Assembly: GCA_023421115.1 (NCBI GenBank) | Contig: JAEZUI010000264.1 | Span: forward strand, 62,001 to 126,000 | DNA: 64,000 nucleotides | From: Bacillota bacterium | GTDB taxonomy: Bacteria > Bacillota > Clostridia > Acetivibrionales > Acetivibrionaceae | Direction of reading: 5' to 3' | Shown: positions 1 through 9,376 of the stretch, in pieces | Layout of the letters: each line of letters opens with the position of its first letter | How positions within the stretch are numbered: position 1 is the first letter of the stretch | The notes under the pieces: generated by a model | What the model saw: the letters and a program-made list of their open reading frames with translations, nothing else | Databases searched by the model: none | What the model was told of the DNA's origin: nothing | Made by a program: the position numbers and the translations under genes

Positions 1-113
1 ACTATTTAGAACACATATCATTTTTGCTTGATATAAAGATTTTTACTAAAACTATTCAAAGTATAATTTTACAAAAGGGAATATTTATAAAGAAGGAAAG
101 AGTAATTGATAAT

Positions 114-878
114 ATGCAGGAGAAAGTAATCACTGCTGAAAAGATTATTAGTGAAAACTACGAGTGTACACCCTTAAGTTGGGATACAGAATATTTTGGT
201 GTTAAGTCTGCTAGAGTGGTTTTAAAAGGGAATATATCGAAGGAGTGTCAAGATTTAATAATAGAATATTGTAAGCAGTTCGAATTTGTTACCCTTTCAA
301 ATATGAGAAATAATAAAGACAATAATTACTGGATTGGAATTGAGAATAATTCTTTTCTTGTAGATATTAATGTTCAATTCAAAAAAGTAATAGATGTAGA
401 GCCTTGTGCGGTAGATGAGTCTGCAAAAGTGTATAAAAGGTATGCTGGAGATCCGAAGGTATTAAAAATTGCTAGAACAGCTTTCCATTATTCAAGATTT
501 TTTAATGATTCCAAGCTTATGGAAAAGCAAGCAGAAAAGATATATGCCTATTGGACCGAGTGTGCTTTTGGAAAAGAGGATAAATACTTTGTGATTACGA
601 AAAGAAAAAATGAAGTGGCCGGGTATATACTGTTTTCGATTAACGAGGTACAGAGTTATGTAACCATAGAATTGATAGCAGTAGATAAACAATATCAGGG
701 TCAGCAAATAGGAAAAGCGTTATTAGCCGGATTAGAGAAATATGCATGGGAGAAAAATATTAAAGAAATCAGAGTTGGTACACAGATTGATAATGTTCCA
801 GCTATTAAGTTTTATGTATCCTGTGGGTTTCAATATGAAGGCTGTAATTCTATATACCATCTTTGGATAAATAGATAA
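114..878 (+). CDS. GNAT-family N-acetyltransferase, surface polysaccharide locus
   Basis: Predicted acetyl-CoA-dependent N-acetyltransferase, about 254 residues. The N-terminal motif LSWDTEYFGVKSARV resembles the WecD-type sugar N-acetyltransferases (LxWDxxFFGxxxxR). The C-terminal half has the GNAT motif A region, where VDKQYQGQQIGKALL matches the acetyl-CoA-binding V-x5-QGxGxG/A pattern, followed by IDNVPAIKFYVSCGF, typical of the GNAT C-terminus. The frame is open from position 24, but the ATG at 114 is preferred because a purine-rich stretch (GAAGGAAAGAG) lies just upstream and family similarity begins after it. By context it would acetylate an amino sugar for the polysaccharide made by the genes downstream. 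The substrate cannot be read from the sequence. Genes upstream of the window probably belong to the same locus. Confidence 0.8.
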   Translation: MQEKVITAEKIISENYECTPLSWDTEYFGVKSARVVLKGNISKECQDLIIEYCKQFEFVTLSNMRNNKDNNYWIGIENNSFLVDINVQFKKVIDVEPCAVDESAKVYKRYAGDPKVLKIARTAFHYSRFFNDSKLMEKQAEKIYAYWTECAFGKEDKYFVITKRKNEVAGYILFSINEVQSYVTIELIAVDKQYQGQQIGKALLAGLEKYAWEKNIKEIRVGTQIDNVPAIKFYVSCGFQYEGCNSIYHLWINR

Positions 879-970
879 TTGCTATCTACTCATTTAAATC
901 TAGATTTTATAAAAATTTGAATTTTGAAAAAATATAGATTGTAATATAGTCGATGAGGGGGTATTTCAGC

Positions 971-2092
971 ATGAAAATCCTCATGTTAGATAATTTTAGT
1001 ATGGGTTTATATAAGTTTCGAAAAGAACTTATTGAAGAGCTTATTAGTCAAAAGAACGAAGTTTATATTTGTTCACCTAACGATAAGTACGTGACAAAAA
1101 TAAAGGAATTAGGCTGTGAATATGTTGAATCTAAACTTGAAAGACGAAGCATAAACCCAATTAAAGACTTTAAATTAATGCTTTTTTATTTGAAAATAAT
1201 AAAATGTACTAAGCCTGATGTTGTTTTAACATACACTATTAAACCAAATGTATATGGAGGAATTGCGTGTAGAATTGCCAATATACCCTATTTGTCAAAC
1301 GTAACAGGTTTAGGTACATCAATAGAGAACAAGGGACTAATACAAAAAATTGCCTTGCTATTATACAAAATTGGGCTGAGAAATTCTAAATGTGTATTTT
1401 TTCAAAATAAATCTAACATGCAAATATTTGTTGGTAGAAAAATTATAAAAGGAAAGATGATTGTTCTACCAGGGTCAGGGGTTAATTTAATTGAGCATAA
1501 ATTAGAAGACTATCCTAAAAGTGAAGAAAACATAAGTTTTCTCTTCATTGGACGTATTATGAAAGGCAAAGGGGTTGATGAGCTCATAGAAGCTGCAAAG
1601 AGAATTAAAAGGAAATACTCAAATGTACATTTTAATTTAATTGGATTTTGTGAGGAGGGATATGCTTCTTTTCTTCAAGAATTGATGCATTTTGGAATTA
1701 TCAAATATTACGGACTACAGGATGATGTCCATTGTTTCATAAAGAACTCCCATGCAACAATACTTCCGTCGTATCATGAAGGAACATCTAATGCATTGTT
1801 AGAATCAGCTGCAACAGGGAGACCTATCATTGCTTCGAAAGTTACAGGATGCATTGAAACTTTTGATGAGGGGATTAGTGGATTGGGCTTTGAAGTTAAG
1901 AATGTAGACAGTTTAGAACATGCTATTATCAAATTTATTGAATTGCCCCTTGAAAAGAAAAGAGCTATGGGGCTTGCTGGACGGAGGAAAATGGAAAAGG
2001 AATACAATCGGCAGACAGTTGTTAATGCCTATATAGAGGAAATTAAGAAGTTAAAAAAGAACTCAAATCAAAATAGAACTAAATATACCTAG
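971..2092 (+). CDS. Glycosyltransferase family 4 (PglA/CapM-like)
   Basis: Predicted cytoplasmic GT-B glycosyltransferase of about 373 residues that would add a sugar to a lipid-linked oligosaccharide. The N-terminal domain carries VLTYTIKPNVYGGIACRIANIP, characteristic of the PglA/CapM type group of GT4 enzymes. The C-terminal domain has FLFIGRIMKGKGVDELIEAA and the E-x7-E nucleotide-sugar site in PSYHEGTSNALLESAATGRP. I chose the ATG at 971 over the one at 953 because GAGGGGG lies about 9 bases upstream of it and the Rossmann strand MKILMLDNFSMGL starts there. It is followed by about 220 bases without a gene before the dehydrogenase. Donor and acceptor sugars are unknown. Confidence 0.88.
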   Translation: MKILMLDNFSMGLYKFRKELIEELISQKNEVYICSPNDKYVTKIKELGCEYVESKLERRSINPIKDFKLMLFYLKIIKCTKPDVVLTYTIKPNVYGGIACRIANIPYLSNVTGLGTSIENKGLIQKIALLLYKIGLRNSKCVFFQNKSNMQIFVGRKIIKGKMIVLPGSGVNLIEHKLEDYPKSEENISFLFIGRIMKGKGVDELIEAAKRIKRKYSNVHFNLIGFCEEGYASFLQELMHFGIIKYYGLQDDVHCFIKNSHATILPSYHEGTSNALLESAATGRPIIASKVTGCIETFDEGISGLGFEVKNVDSLEHAIIKFIELPLEKKRAMGLAGRRKMEKEYNRQTVVNAYIEEIKKLKKNSNQNRTKYT

Positions 2093-2315
2093 GAACATTC
2101 TATGTTATTAAAGCATAAAATGCATCACGATAAGTTTTACCAGTATTAAATGCTTAATAAACTTTCTATAAAAATCAGATAAAAAACTAAATATACTTTT
2201 TCAAAGTTGAGTTGCAAAAGAGTAATGTGATGCTATAAAAATGGTAATTCCAGTTTGGCATATTATAGCTTAGCTTTATTTGTGTCGCAACGGTAGCGAC
2301 GAAATGGAGGTTAAT

Positions 2316-3635
2316 ATGAACTTATATCAAGGGATTATAAAAAAGAAAGAAAAAATTTCAGTAGTTGGATTGGGATATGTTGGTATGCCTATTGCAGTAG
2401 CATTTGCAAAAAAGGCTATTGTTATAGGGTTTGATGTGAATAAAGCTAAAATTGAATTATATAAATCAGGCATTGATCCTACAAAAGAGGTAGGAAACGG
2501 AGCTATCAAAGAAACAACTGTTGATTTTACCTCTGATGAAATTAAACTAAAAGGGGCAAAGTTTCATATTGTAGCTGTACCAACTCCTGTTAAATCCGAT
2601 CACACTCCTAACCTTAAACCAATTGAAGAAGCCAGCCGAATTCTTGGTAGGAACTTAACTAGAGGCTCAGTTGTAGTCTATGAGTCAACAGTATATCCAG
2701 GTGTAACGGAAGAGATATGTGTTTCGATTCTAGAGAAAGAATCGGGTCTTAAGTGTGGTACAGACTTTAAAGTAGGCTATTCTCCTGAAAGAATTAATCC
2801 TGGCGATCAAGAACATAGACTTGAGACAATTGTAAAAGTAGTGTCAGGTATGGATGAAGAATCCCTAGATATTATTGCTAAAGTGTATGAACTTGTTGTT
2901 GATGCTGGAGTATACAAGGCAGAATCTATCAAAGTGGCTGAGGCGGCCAAGGTAATTGAAAATTCACAAAGAGATATTAATATTGCATTTATGAATGAAC
3001 TATCCATCATATTCAACAAAATGGGCATAGACACAAAAGCTGTACTCGAAGCTGCAGGGACTAAATGGAATTTCCTGAAATTCTCACCAGGACTAGTTGG
3101 AGGGCACTGTATTGGTGTTGATCCTTATTACCTCACATACAAAGCTGAACAACTAGGTTACCATTCACAAATAATACTTTCTGGTAGAAGAATCAATGAC
3201 GATATGGGCAAATTTGTAGCTGAAAATTTAATTAAAAATCTCATTAAAGCGGATATACCAGTTAAAGATGCCAAAATAGCAATTCTAGGGTTTGCATTCA
3301 AGGAGAACTGTCCAGATACCAGAAATACAAGAGTTATTGATATTGTAAACGAACTAAAGGAGTATGGAATCAACCCAATAATAATAGATCCGGAAGCTGA
3401 TGCTGAAGAAGCAAAACATGAGTATGGAATTGTGTTTGATGAAGTAGAAGATAAAAAGGATATGGATGCTGTTGTTGTAGCTGTGGGTCACGATGAATTT
3501 TTGAAATATACTCAAGGAGACTTCAATAAGATGTTCAAAAAAGGAATCAATGAAAGCAGAGTTTTGCTTGATATTAAAGGAATCTTAGATAGAAAAGAGT
3601 ACGAGACAGCAGGATATAGATATTGGAGATTGTAA
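2316..3635 (+). CDS. tviB: UDP-N-acetyl-hexosamine 6-dehydrogenase (TviB/WbpO type)
   Basis: Predicted NAD-dependent nucleotide-sugar dehydrogenase (439 residues) that oxidises C6 of a UDP-HexNAc to the uronic acid. Visible features are the Rossmann motif GLGYVGMPIAVAFA, the central helix region with AEAAKVIENSQRDINIAFMNEL, the catalytic cysteine in GGHCIGVDPYYL, and the C-terminal nucleotide-binding signature LGFAFKENCPDTRNTRV. These fit the UDP-glucose/GDP-mannose dehydrogenase family, and the last two are closest to the TviB/WbpO branch rather than Ugd. The ATG at 2316 has ATGGAGG five bases upstream; an in-frame ATG at 2304 is part of that ribosome site. The adjacent WbpP/TviC-type epimerase, 18 bases downstream, strengthens the assignment to UDP-GlcNAc/UDP-GalNAc uronic acid synthesis. 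Confidence 0.88.
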   Translation: MNLYQGIIKKKEKISVVGLGYVGMPIAVAFAKKAIVIGFDVNKAKIELYKSGIDPTKEVGNGAIKETTVDFTSDEIKLKGAKFHIVAVPTPVKSDHTPNLKPIEEASRILGRNLTRGSVVVYESTVYPGVTEEICVSILEKESGLKCGTDFKVGYSPERINPGDQEHRLETIVKVVSGMDEESLDIIAKVYELVVDAGVYKAESIKVAEAAKVIENSQRDINIAFMNELSIIFNKMGIDTKAVLEAAGTKWNFLKFSPGLVGGHCIGVDPYYLTYKAEQLGYHSQIILSGRRINDDMGKFVAENLIKNLIKADIPVKDAKIAILGFAFKENCPDTRNTRVIDIVNELKEYGINPIIIDPEADAEEAKHEYGIVFDEVEDKKDMDAVVVAVGHDEFLKYTQGDFNKMFKKGINESRVLLDIKGILDRKEYETAGYRYWRL

Positions 3636-3653
3636 TAAAGGGTGGTGCGTATC

Positions 3654-4628
3654 GTGAGCTACGAAGATATTATGTTTGAAAAAGATAGTGTGTTTCTTGT
3701 CACAGGTGGAGCTGGTTTTATTGGTTCGAATTTATGTGAGGTTTTGTTGGATAAAGGCTACAAAGTAAAATGCTTTGATAATCTATCAAATGGAAACCAA
3801 GCTAATGTAGATTTGTTTATTGATAATCCAAGATACTCTTTTATTAAAGGAGATATCATTGATTTTGAGACATGTATGAAAGCTTGTGAGGGTGTAGATT
3901 ATGTACTTAATCAAGCGGCTTGGGGAAGTGTTCCAAGAAGTATTGAGCTTCCACTTCTATATGAAGAAGTAAACATTAGAGGAACTTTAAACATGATGGA
4001 AGCAGCAAGACAAAATGGTGTAAAGAAGTTTGTGTACGCATCTAGTTCGTCTGTATATGGAGATGAACCTAATCTTCCAAAACAAGAAGGTAGAGAAGGT
4101 AATCTTTTATCACCCTATGCACTAACAAAAATGGCTGATGAACAATATGGTAAGCTTTATTCAAAACTATATGGGTTGGATACTTATGGCTTAAGGTATT
4201 TTAATGTCTTTGGGAAAAGACAAGATACAAATGGAGATTATGCAGCTGTAATCCCTAAGTTTATTAAACAATTACTTAATGATGAACAGCCAATGATAAA
4301 TGGTGATGGGAAACAAAGTAGAGATTTCACATACATCGAGGATGTAATTGAGGCGAATTTAAAGGCATGTAAAGCTTCATCAGAAATAGCAGGAGAAGCT
4401 TTTAACATTGCTTTTGGTGGAAGAGAGTATTTAATTGATGTCTATAATTTACTTTGTAAAGCTTTAGGTAAAAATATTAAGCCTATATTTGGACCATATA
4501 GAAAAGGTGATATAAAACATAGTAATGCTGACATTAGTAAGGCAAAAGAGATGCTTGGATATAATCCGAGTTGGAGTTTTGAAAAAGGAATTGAAGCATC
4601 AATAGAATGGTATAGGAAGAGTTTGTGA
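3654..4628 (+). CDS. tviC: UDP-GlcNAc 4-epimerase (WbpP/TviC type SDR)
   Basis: Extended short-chain dehydrogenase/reductase of about 324 residues. It shows the NAD-binding TGGAGFIGSNL motif near the N-terminus, NQAAWGSVPRS, the SSSVYG strand with the catalytic serine/threonine region, and the YALTK YxxxK catalytic pair. The blocks GLRYFNVFGKRQDTNG and NGDGKQSRDFTYI closely match WbpP and TviC, which interconvert UDP-GlcNAc(A) and UDP-GalNAc(A). The GTG at 3654 is preferred: AAAGGGTGG lies about 8 bases upstream, whereas the earlier GTG at 3642 sits inside that site. It forms a pair with the dehydrogenase before it and is followed 16 bases later by a glycosyltransferase, so one transcript is likely. 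Confidence 0.88.
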   Translation: MSYEDIMFEKDSVFLVTGGAGFIGSNLCEVLLDKGYKVKCFDNLSNGNQANVDLFIDNPRYSFIKGDIIDFETCMKACEGVDYVLNQAAWGSVPRSIELPLLYEEVNIRGTLNMMEAARQNGVKKFVYASSSSVYGDEPNLPKQEGREGNLLSPYALTKMADEQYGKLYSKLYGLDTYGLRYFNVFGKRQDTNGDYAAVIPKFIKQLLNDEQPMINGDGKQSRDFTYIEDVIEANLKACKASSEIAGEAFNIAFGGREYLIDVYNLLCKALGKNIKPIFGPYRKGDIKHSNADISKAKEMLGYNPSWSFEKGIEASIEWYRKSL

Positions 4629-4644
4629 TTAGCAGGAGAATATA

Positions 4645-5745
4645 ATGAAAAGAATTATTCATATCGTTGGCGGTCTTGGAAGTGGTGGGACAGAAAATAT
4701 GCTTTACAAGATAGTAAAGTATTCTGATAGGACTAAATACTATCATGAGGTTATTTCTTTGACCGATGAAGGAACATTTGGGAGCAAAATAAGAAGCGAG
4801 GGAATTAATGTTTATACACTAAACATTAACATTAAAAATCTTGTACAATCTCTTTTTAAAGCTAAAAGAATATGTGTAGATTCTGATCTGATAAGTACGT
4901 GGCTTTATCATCCTGATTTATTTGGGTTTATAGTAGCTAAAGTGTTGCTAAAGAAAAAAATAGTTTGGAATATACGACATAATAATTTAGATAAGAATAC
5001 AAACAAAGCGAGAACGTTAAGAATTGTTAAGATTAATTCATGGCTTTCAAAATATATTGATAGTATAACCTATAATTCAAACCAAGCCTTTGAAAATCAC
5101 AAGCTTATAGGATATAAGAATGAAAAATCTTCTGTTATCCCTAATGGATTTGAGTTGGATATATTTAAGTTTGACAAAAATTTTCGAATGGGATTAAGAA
5201 GAGAGTTGAATATTGATTTAGATGAGAAAGTTATTATTACAGTAGGCAGATGGAATATTCAGAAAGATTATTATACTTTATTTAATTCTTTATATAAATT
5301 AAATGAACTTAAAACATCTTATAAAATGCTTATGGTCGGCACGAATTTAGATAAGTCAAACGCTGAATTAACAGCATTGATAGAGAAGTTTAATCTTAAA
5401 GATAGAGTTCTTTTATTAGGAAGGAGAGATGATATTCCAGCATTGCTTTCTGTTGCGGATATATATGTATCATCCTCTCTAGGGGAGAGTTTTTCAAATT
5501 CGATTGGTGAAGCAATGGCATGCGAATTGACTTGTGTTGTTACAGACGTTGGTGAGTCAAAGACATTAGTAGATAAAACAGGATATATTGTTAGTTCACA
5601 AGATTATCTAGGTATGGCTTCTGCATTGGCTGATGCTTTGAAGAATACAAAAGTAGAACGAAATGTAAAGGCACGAAGAAGAATACTTGAAGAATATGAT
5701 ATAAAATCTATTGTTAAAAGATATGAGGAGAAATTTAGCAATTAG
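4645..5745 (+). CDS. Glycosyltransferase family 4
   Basis: Predicted GT-B glycosyltransferase, 366 residues. The start MKRIIHIVGGLGSGGTENMLYKI has the glycine-rich loop near the N-terminus typical of GT4 enzymes that take nucleotide sugars. The C-terminal domain shows IITVGRWNIQKDYYTLFNSL and the E-x7-E type motif in SSSLGESFSNSIGEAMACEL. AGCAGGAGA lies 5 bases before the ATG. It directly follows the epimerase and belongs to the same run of polysaccharide genes. Sugar specificity cannot be deduced. No truncation or frameshift is visible. About 260 bases separate it from the next glycosyltransferase, and that gap carries copy 1 of a dispersed hairpin repeat. Confidence 0.87.
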   Translation: MKRIIHIVGGLGSGGTENMLYKIVKYSDRTKYYHEVISLTDEGTFGSKIRSEGINVYTLNINIKNLVQSLFKAKRICVDSDLISTWLYHPDLFGFIVAKVLLKKKIVWNIRHNNLDKNTNKARTLRIVKINSWLSKYIDSITYNSNQAFENHKLIGYKNEKSSVIPNGFELDIFKFDKNFRMGLRRELNIDLDEKVIITVGRWNIQKDYYTLFNSLYKLNELKTSYKMLMVGTNLDKSNAELTALIEKFNLKDRVLLLGRRDDIPALLSVADIYVSSSLGESFSNSIGEAMACELTCVVTDVGESKTLVDKTGYIVSSQDYLGMASALADALKNTKVERNVKARRRILEEYDIKSIVKRYEEKFSN

Positions 5746-5868
5746 TTTCAGAAATCATAAACGAATATATAAAACGAAGGTTCTATACAATTATGTACTA
5801 TGAAAAAAGTTTGCTTTATGAATATAGTAAATATTTAATTAATTGAGCTTTATTATTATAAGTATTAA

Positions 5869-5967
5869 GGTGATTCCAAAAAATAACTGGTCAATCGCCA
5901 TTTCAAAAAATCTGATTTGATGGGCTTTGTGACTTAATTATTGTATAGGTTATTTTTTGAAATGGCC
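5869..5967 (+). repeat. Dispersed hairpin repeat, copy 1
   Basis: A 99-base intergenic element between two glycosyltransferase genes. It contains perfect 15-base inverted arms, GCCATTTCAAAAAAT at 5897-5911 and its complement at 5952-5966. The whole unit matches the reverse complement of 31897-31996 along its entire length, with only scattered differences by eye. No transposase is associated. The outer ends (GGTGAT and GGCC) are not inverted repeats of each other, so it is not an obvious MITE. It reads better as a REP/ERIC-like structured intergenic repeat. Confidence 0.8.
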
Positions 5968-6004
5968 TAAAATAGAGAAACTTTTTCTAATTGAAGGTGA
6001 AATT

Positions 6005-7117
6005 ATGAAATATAGCCATGATAATCTGAGAGTTTTATATATAGGTAGGGGATTAGGATACGATGGTTCTTCTAAGATATTGAGTTATACCATAAAGGAA
6101 TTAAGCAGCATTTTTAAGAATGTTTTTATTTTAGTTCATGATTTAGAAAAAAATAAAACTTTTAAACGTGAGAATGAGACAATATTATATTATGAGGACT
6201 ATAACGTTAATATTTCAGCTACAAGAACGATTGAAAAATTATTATCCTATATTAGGATAGGGGAATCCATAAGAAATACAGTTATTAAAAATAAGATTGA
6301 TGTGGTTATTGTTTTTACAGCTAACAAAATGATGATTACTAAGCTTGCATTGATTAATTGGAAAGGTAAATTAATTGGGTCTGAAAGGGGAGCACCGCAT
6401 ACAAAAAGAAAGTTCTGGATTATTCTTTCCAAAATTCTGTTTCCTAAGTATGATGGTTTGATTTTTCAAACTAAAGAAGCAAAAGATTTTTATGGAGATA
6501 GAATAAATACAATCTCCACGATTATACCCAATCCATTTATAGTAAAAGGCGAAGAAGTGAAACCATATTATGGCTTAAGGAAAAAGAGTATTGTGTCTGC
6601 TGGAAGACTCTGTCACGATAAAGGATTTGATATTCTTATAGAAGCTTTTTTTGTCTTAAGCAAAAAGTATCCAGAATATAAATTGTATATATATGGAGAA
6701 GGACCAGAAAAGGGAAAACTTCAAATGCAGATTAAAAACTTAAGTATTTGTGATAAAGCATTTCTTTGCGGATTTGCTGAAAATGTTGCGAAATCAATAA
6801 GAGAAGACGGAATATTCGTTTTATCATCTAGAACAGAGGGGATTCCCAATGTTTTACTCGAAGCAATGGGAGTAGGAATACCCTGTGTTGCAACAGACTG
6901 TGCTTCTGGCGGACCAGCTTTATTACTAAAAGACAATGAAAGGGGTATATTAGCTGAACCCAATAACGTAGACAGTCTCACAAATTCAATCGCTTATCTA
7001 ATTGACAACTCAAAAATAGCCATTGATATGGGTAAAAAAGCTGTTGAGGTTAGAGAAGAATATAATTTTGATAAAGTATTCGAACAGTGGAGAAAATTTG
7101 TACTTTCAAAACTGTAA
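6005..7117 (+). CDS. Glycosyltransferase family 4
   Basis: Predicted GT-B glycosyltransferase of about 370 residues. The N-terminal domain begins NLRVLYIGRGLGYDGSSKIL. The C-terminal domain has IVSAGRLCHDKGFDILIEAF, the pyrophosphate-contact region YIYGEGPEKGKL, and SSRTEGIPNVLLEAMGVGIP with the E-x7-E pattern, followed by TDCASGGPALLL. These are hallmarks of the GT4 group that includes capsule and LPS retaining transferases. The ATG at 6005 is chosen over 5957 because GAAGGTGA lies 5 bases upstream and the frame before it runs through the dispersed repeat. It is followed by the polymerase gene. Confidence 0.87.
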   Translation: MKYSHDNLRVLYIGRGLGYDGSSKILSYTIKELSSIFKNVFILVHDLEKNKTFKRENETILYYEDYNVNISATRTIEKLLSYIRIGESIRNTVIKNKIDVVIVFTANKMMITKLALINWKGKLIGSERGAPHTKRKFWIILSKILFPKYDGLIFQTKEAKDFYGDRINTISTIIPNPFIVKGEEVKPYYGLRKKSIVSAGRLCHDKGFDILIEAFFVLSKKYPEYKLYIYGEGPEKGKLQMQIKNLSICDKAFLCGFAENVAKSIREDGIFVLSSRTEGIPNVLLEAMGVGIPCVATDCASGGPALLLKDNERGILAEPNNVDSLTNSIAYLIDNSKIAIDMGKKAVEVREEYNFDKVFEQWRKFVLSKL

Positions 7118-7156
7118 ATTTAGATATAGTATCATAAAGTATAAGAAGGTGAAAAT

Positions 7157-8515
7157 TTGCTGTTAGAACCTTGTAGAAGCAATAGTAAAATGAAATGTAA
7201 AACAGAAACTAAGAAATCAAAAATAGTTTTTGTATTGTTGGCTGCTGTCCTTATAGCTCAAATATGTGAAGTTTATAATATATCGAGTTTGAAGTTTGTG
7301 GGAGCTTTTTTAATAATTATTTATAGTTTCTTTGTAGACGAACAAACAACGCTTTATATACTTATGTTTATCATGCCAACCAATAGACTGTTTACTTTTT
7401 GGGGAATTTCGGTTAATTTAATGGTCATAGTTATATTTTTTATAAAGTATTTTTCTGGAAAAAATAAAAGACATAGCGAGTTATTGTTCTCATGCTTAAT
7501 ATTTTTTATTTATACAATTTTTTATTTCTATCGGTTTTCTTCTGCTTCTGAAATGCTGCAAGCGATTAAAACCTTTATGCTATTATTCTTTTGCTTAGAA
7601 ATATTCAGTAAAAAGAGTGAAGAGCTCTTAGATCTATATAAAAATGCAGTGATGTTTCTTTCAATTGGTCTTACTAGCCAAGTTTTCGTTTCTGTAATTA
7701 CAAATCCAAATATTCAAGCACTTAAGAGGCTAGCTTTATCAAACGACAGCAATTCTAATGCTTTAGCCATTATATGCTCATACGCAATTGCTCAGATAGT
7801 TACTATGTGGAATAGTAAGCACATAAATAATGAAAATTATTTGTTCATATTGTTTGTTTTGATTAGTTTAATAGGTATTTATACGCAGTCAAGGATTTTT
7901 ATTATTAGTTTTATAATTTCCATGGCATGGTTGATGTTGCCGGGATGCAAAAAGTACTTTTCAAAAATTTCGAAAGGGTGGGCTGTTGTGTTTTTAATTG
8001 CTGTAGGGATTTATTACTTTCTATTTATTTCAGATGGAGTAATATCAGAAAAAATGTGGGGAGCAATAAATCGTATTTTAGATCCATCTCGTGGAGATGT
8101 GACAAATGGAAGAATTGAAATATGGCAATATTATATTGGAATATTTAAGAGTGATATAACCATCTTGTTGTTCGGAGTTGGAAATGAATATAATAGGGTG
8201 GGTATTCCGATAATGGCTCATAACGCATTAATTGAGCAAATTTCGGCATTTGGATTAGTGGGGAGTTTTTTCGTGTTTATTAGCTATTTGAAGGTGTCAA
8301 GGCTAATTATTAAGAAGCTACTCTACAATTATTCATTTTCTGGGTACTATAATATTTTGCCTATTCTAATAGTATTATCTAGTGGTATGTTTTCACACTC
8401 GTTTATGTCTATTAATGCAACTTTGCAGATATTTTTAGGAATATTTACTCTATTCATTGTACCTAGAAAAGATACACAAAGAAAAGTTGGAGGTAATTTG
8501 TATGAATGTTTATGA
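7157..8515 (+). CDS. Wzy-like O-antigen/capsule polymerase
   Basis: Hydrophobic protein of 452 residues with about ten or more predicted membrane segments, beginning near residue 20. Such a protein between glycosyltransferases and a flippase is the expected O-antigen ligase/polymerase (Wzy) of a Wzx/Wzy pathway, which joins repeat units on the outer face of the membrane. The segment NGRIEIWQYYIGIFKSDITILLFGVG resembles the large extracytoplasmic loop of Wzy/WaaL proteins (R...W...GxG). Wzy sequences are poorly conserved, so the call leans on topology and context. A TTG start at 7157 follows AGAAGGTG by 6 bases. Its end overlaps the LicD gene by 14 bases, implying coupled translation. Confidence 0.75.
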   Translation: MLLEPCRSNSKMKCKTETKKSKIVFVLLAAVLIAQICEVYNISSLKFVGAFLIIIYSFFVDEQTTLYILMFIMPTNRLFTFWGISVNLMVIVIFFIKYFSGKNKRHSELLFSCLIFFIYTIFYFYRFSSASEMLQAIKTFMLLFFCLEIFSKKSEELLDLYKNAVMFLSIGLTSQVFVSVITNPNIQALKRLALSNDSNSNALAIICSYAIAQIVTMWNSKHINNENYLFILFVLISLIGIYTQSRIFIISFIISMAWLMLPGCKKYFSKISKGWAVVFLIAVGIYYFLFISDGVISEKMWGAINRILDPSRGDVTNGRIEIWQYYIGIFKSDITILLFGVGNEYNRVGIPIMAHNALIEQISAFGLVGSFFVFISYLKVSRLIIKKLLYNYSFSGYYNILPILIVLSSGMFSHSFMSINATLQIFLGIFTLFIVPRKDTQRKVGGNLYECL

Positions 8516-9350
8516 GGTTAAAATTGCGCAAATCATTTTGTTAGATTTATTAAAAGAATTTCATGAGTTTTGTGTGAAGCATAATTTAAAGTATTATATA
8601 ATTGGGGGAACTTTACTAGGAGCAGTGAGACACAAAGGTTTTATACCATGGGATGTTGATGCCGATGTTGCAATGCCTAGAAGTGATTATCAGAGATTTC
8701 TAACCCTTGTAGAGAATAGGTTTCCCAATGAATATTTTATCCAGAACATAAGAACTGAGAAAATGTTTTACACACCAAAAACTAAAATACTTGTAAAAGG
8801 AACTAAGAAATACAATGCCCAAAGATATGCAATCAGTTCAAAAAATGGATTGAATTTAGATGTGTTTCCATTAGATGTCGTACCAAAGAGTGATATAAAA
8901 AGAAAGATTCAAAGGATTAAAATAAAAATTTTAAAGAAAATTGCAAGTTATAAAGTTGTAGAGCACTATGAGCCAAAAACTACAGCTGAAAAGTTCAAAA
9001 AGTTTATTATAAACTCATTTCAATTATTATCAAAGCCAGTATCCCAAAGAAAAATTATTGATTATATGACCAAAACGATGATTAAGTACAATAATACCAA
9101 TAGTGATTATTTATGTAGTATGGCAAGCCATTATGACTACAATAAGCAAGTCATGTACAAAGGCATATATGGAGATGGTCAGATGATTGAATTTGAGAAT
9201 ACAAAATTAATAGCGCCTGATAGGATAATAGAGTACTTAATCCAAATATATGGAGATTATATGGAAATTCCTAGTAAAGAAAAACAAGAAGATATGTATA
9301 AGAAATTAAATCTGACCCTAGATGAAAGTCTGAAATTGAAGTGTTTATGA
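8502..9350 (+). CDS. LicD-family phosphotransferase
   Basis: Predicted LicD-type enzyme of about 282 residues. The signature YYIIGGTLLGAVRHKGFIPW followed by DVDADVAMPRSDY is the LicD/fukutin nucleotidyltransferase-fold core, with the metal-binding D-x-D. Further down, SKNGLNLDVFPLDVVP is the second conserved block. LicD enzymes move a phospho-substituent (classically phosphocholine) from a CDP donor onto a surface glycan. The ATG at 8502 has GGAGG about 8 bases upstream and overlaps the polymerase stop. A CDP-donor-forming enzyme of the TagD type is encoded at 11089-11532, which suggests the transferred group could be phosphoglycerol or a similar alcohol phosphate rather than choline. Confidence 0.85.
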   Translation: MNVYEVKIAQIILLDLLKEFHEFCVKHNLKYYIIGGTLLGAVRHKGFIPWDVDADVAMPRSDYQRFLTLVENRFPNEYFIQNIRTEKMFYTPKTKILVKGTKKYNAQRYAISSKNGLNLDVFPLDVVPKSDIKRKIQRIKIKILKKIASYKVVEHYEPKTTAEKFKKFIINSFQLLSKPVSQRKIIDYMTKTMIKYNNTNSDYLCSMASHYDYNKQVMYKGIYGDGQMIEFENTKLIAPDRIIEYLIQIYGDYMEIPSKEKQEDMYKKLNLTLDESLKLKCL

Positions 9351-9376
9351 AGCATTTGAACATTTAAAGGAATGAA

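Noticed and set aside
24..113. Longer N-terminus for the first acetyltransferase
   Set aside because: The extra 30 residues lack family similarity and the ATG at 114 has the better ribosome site.
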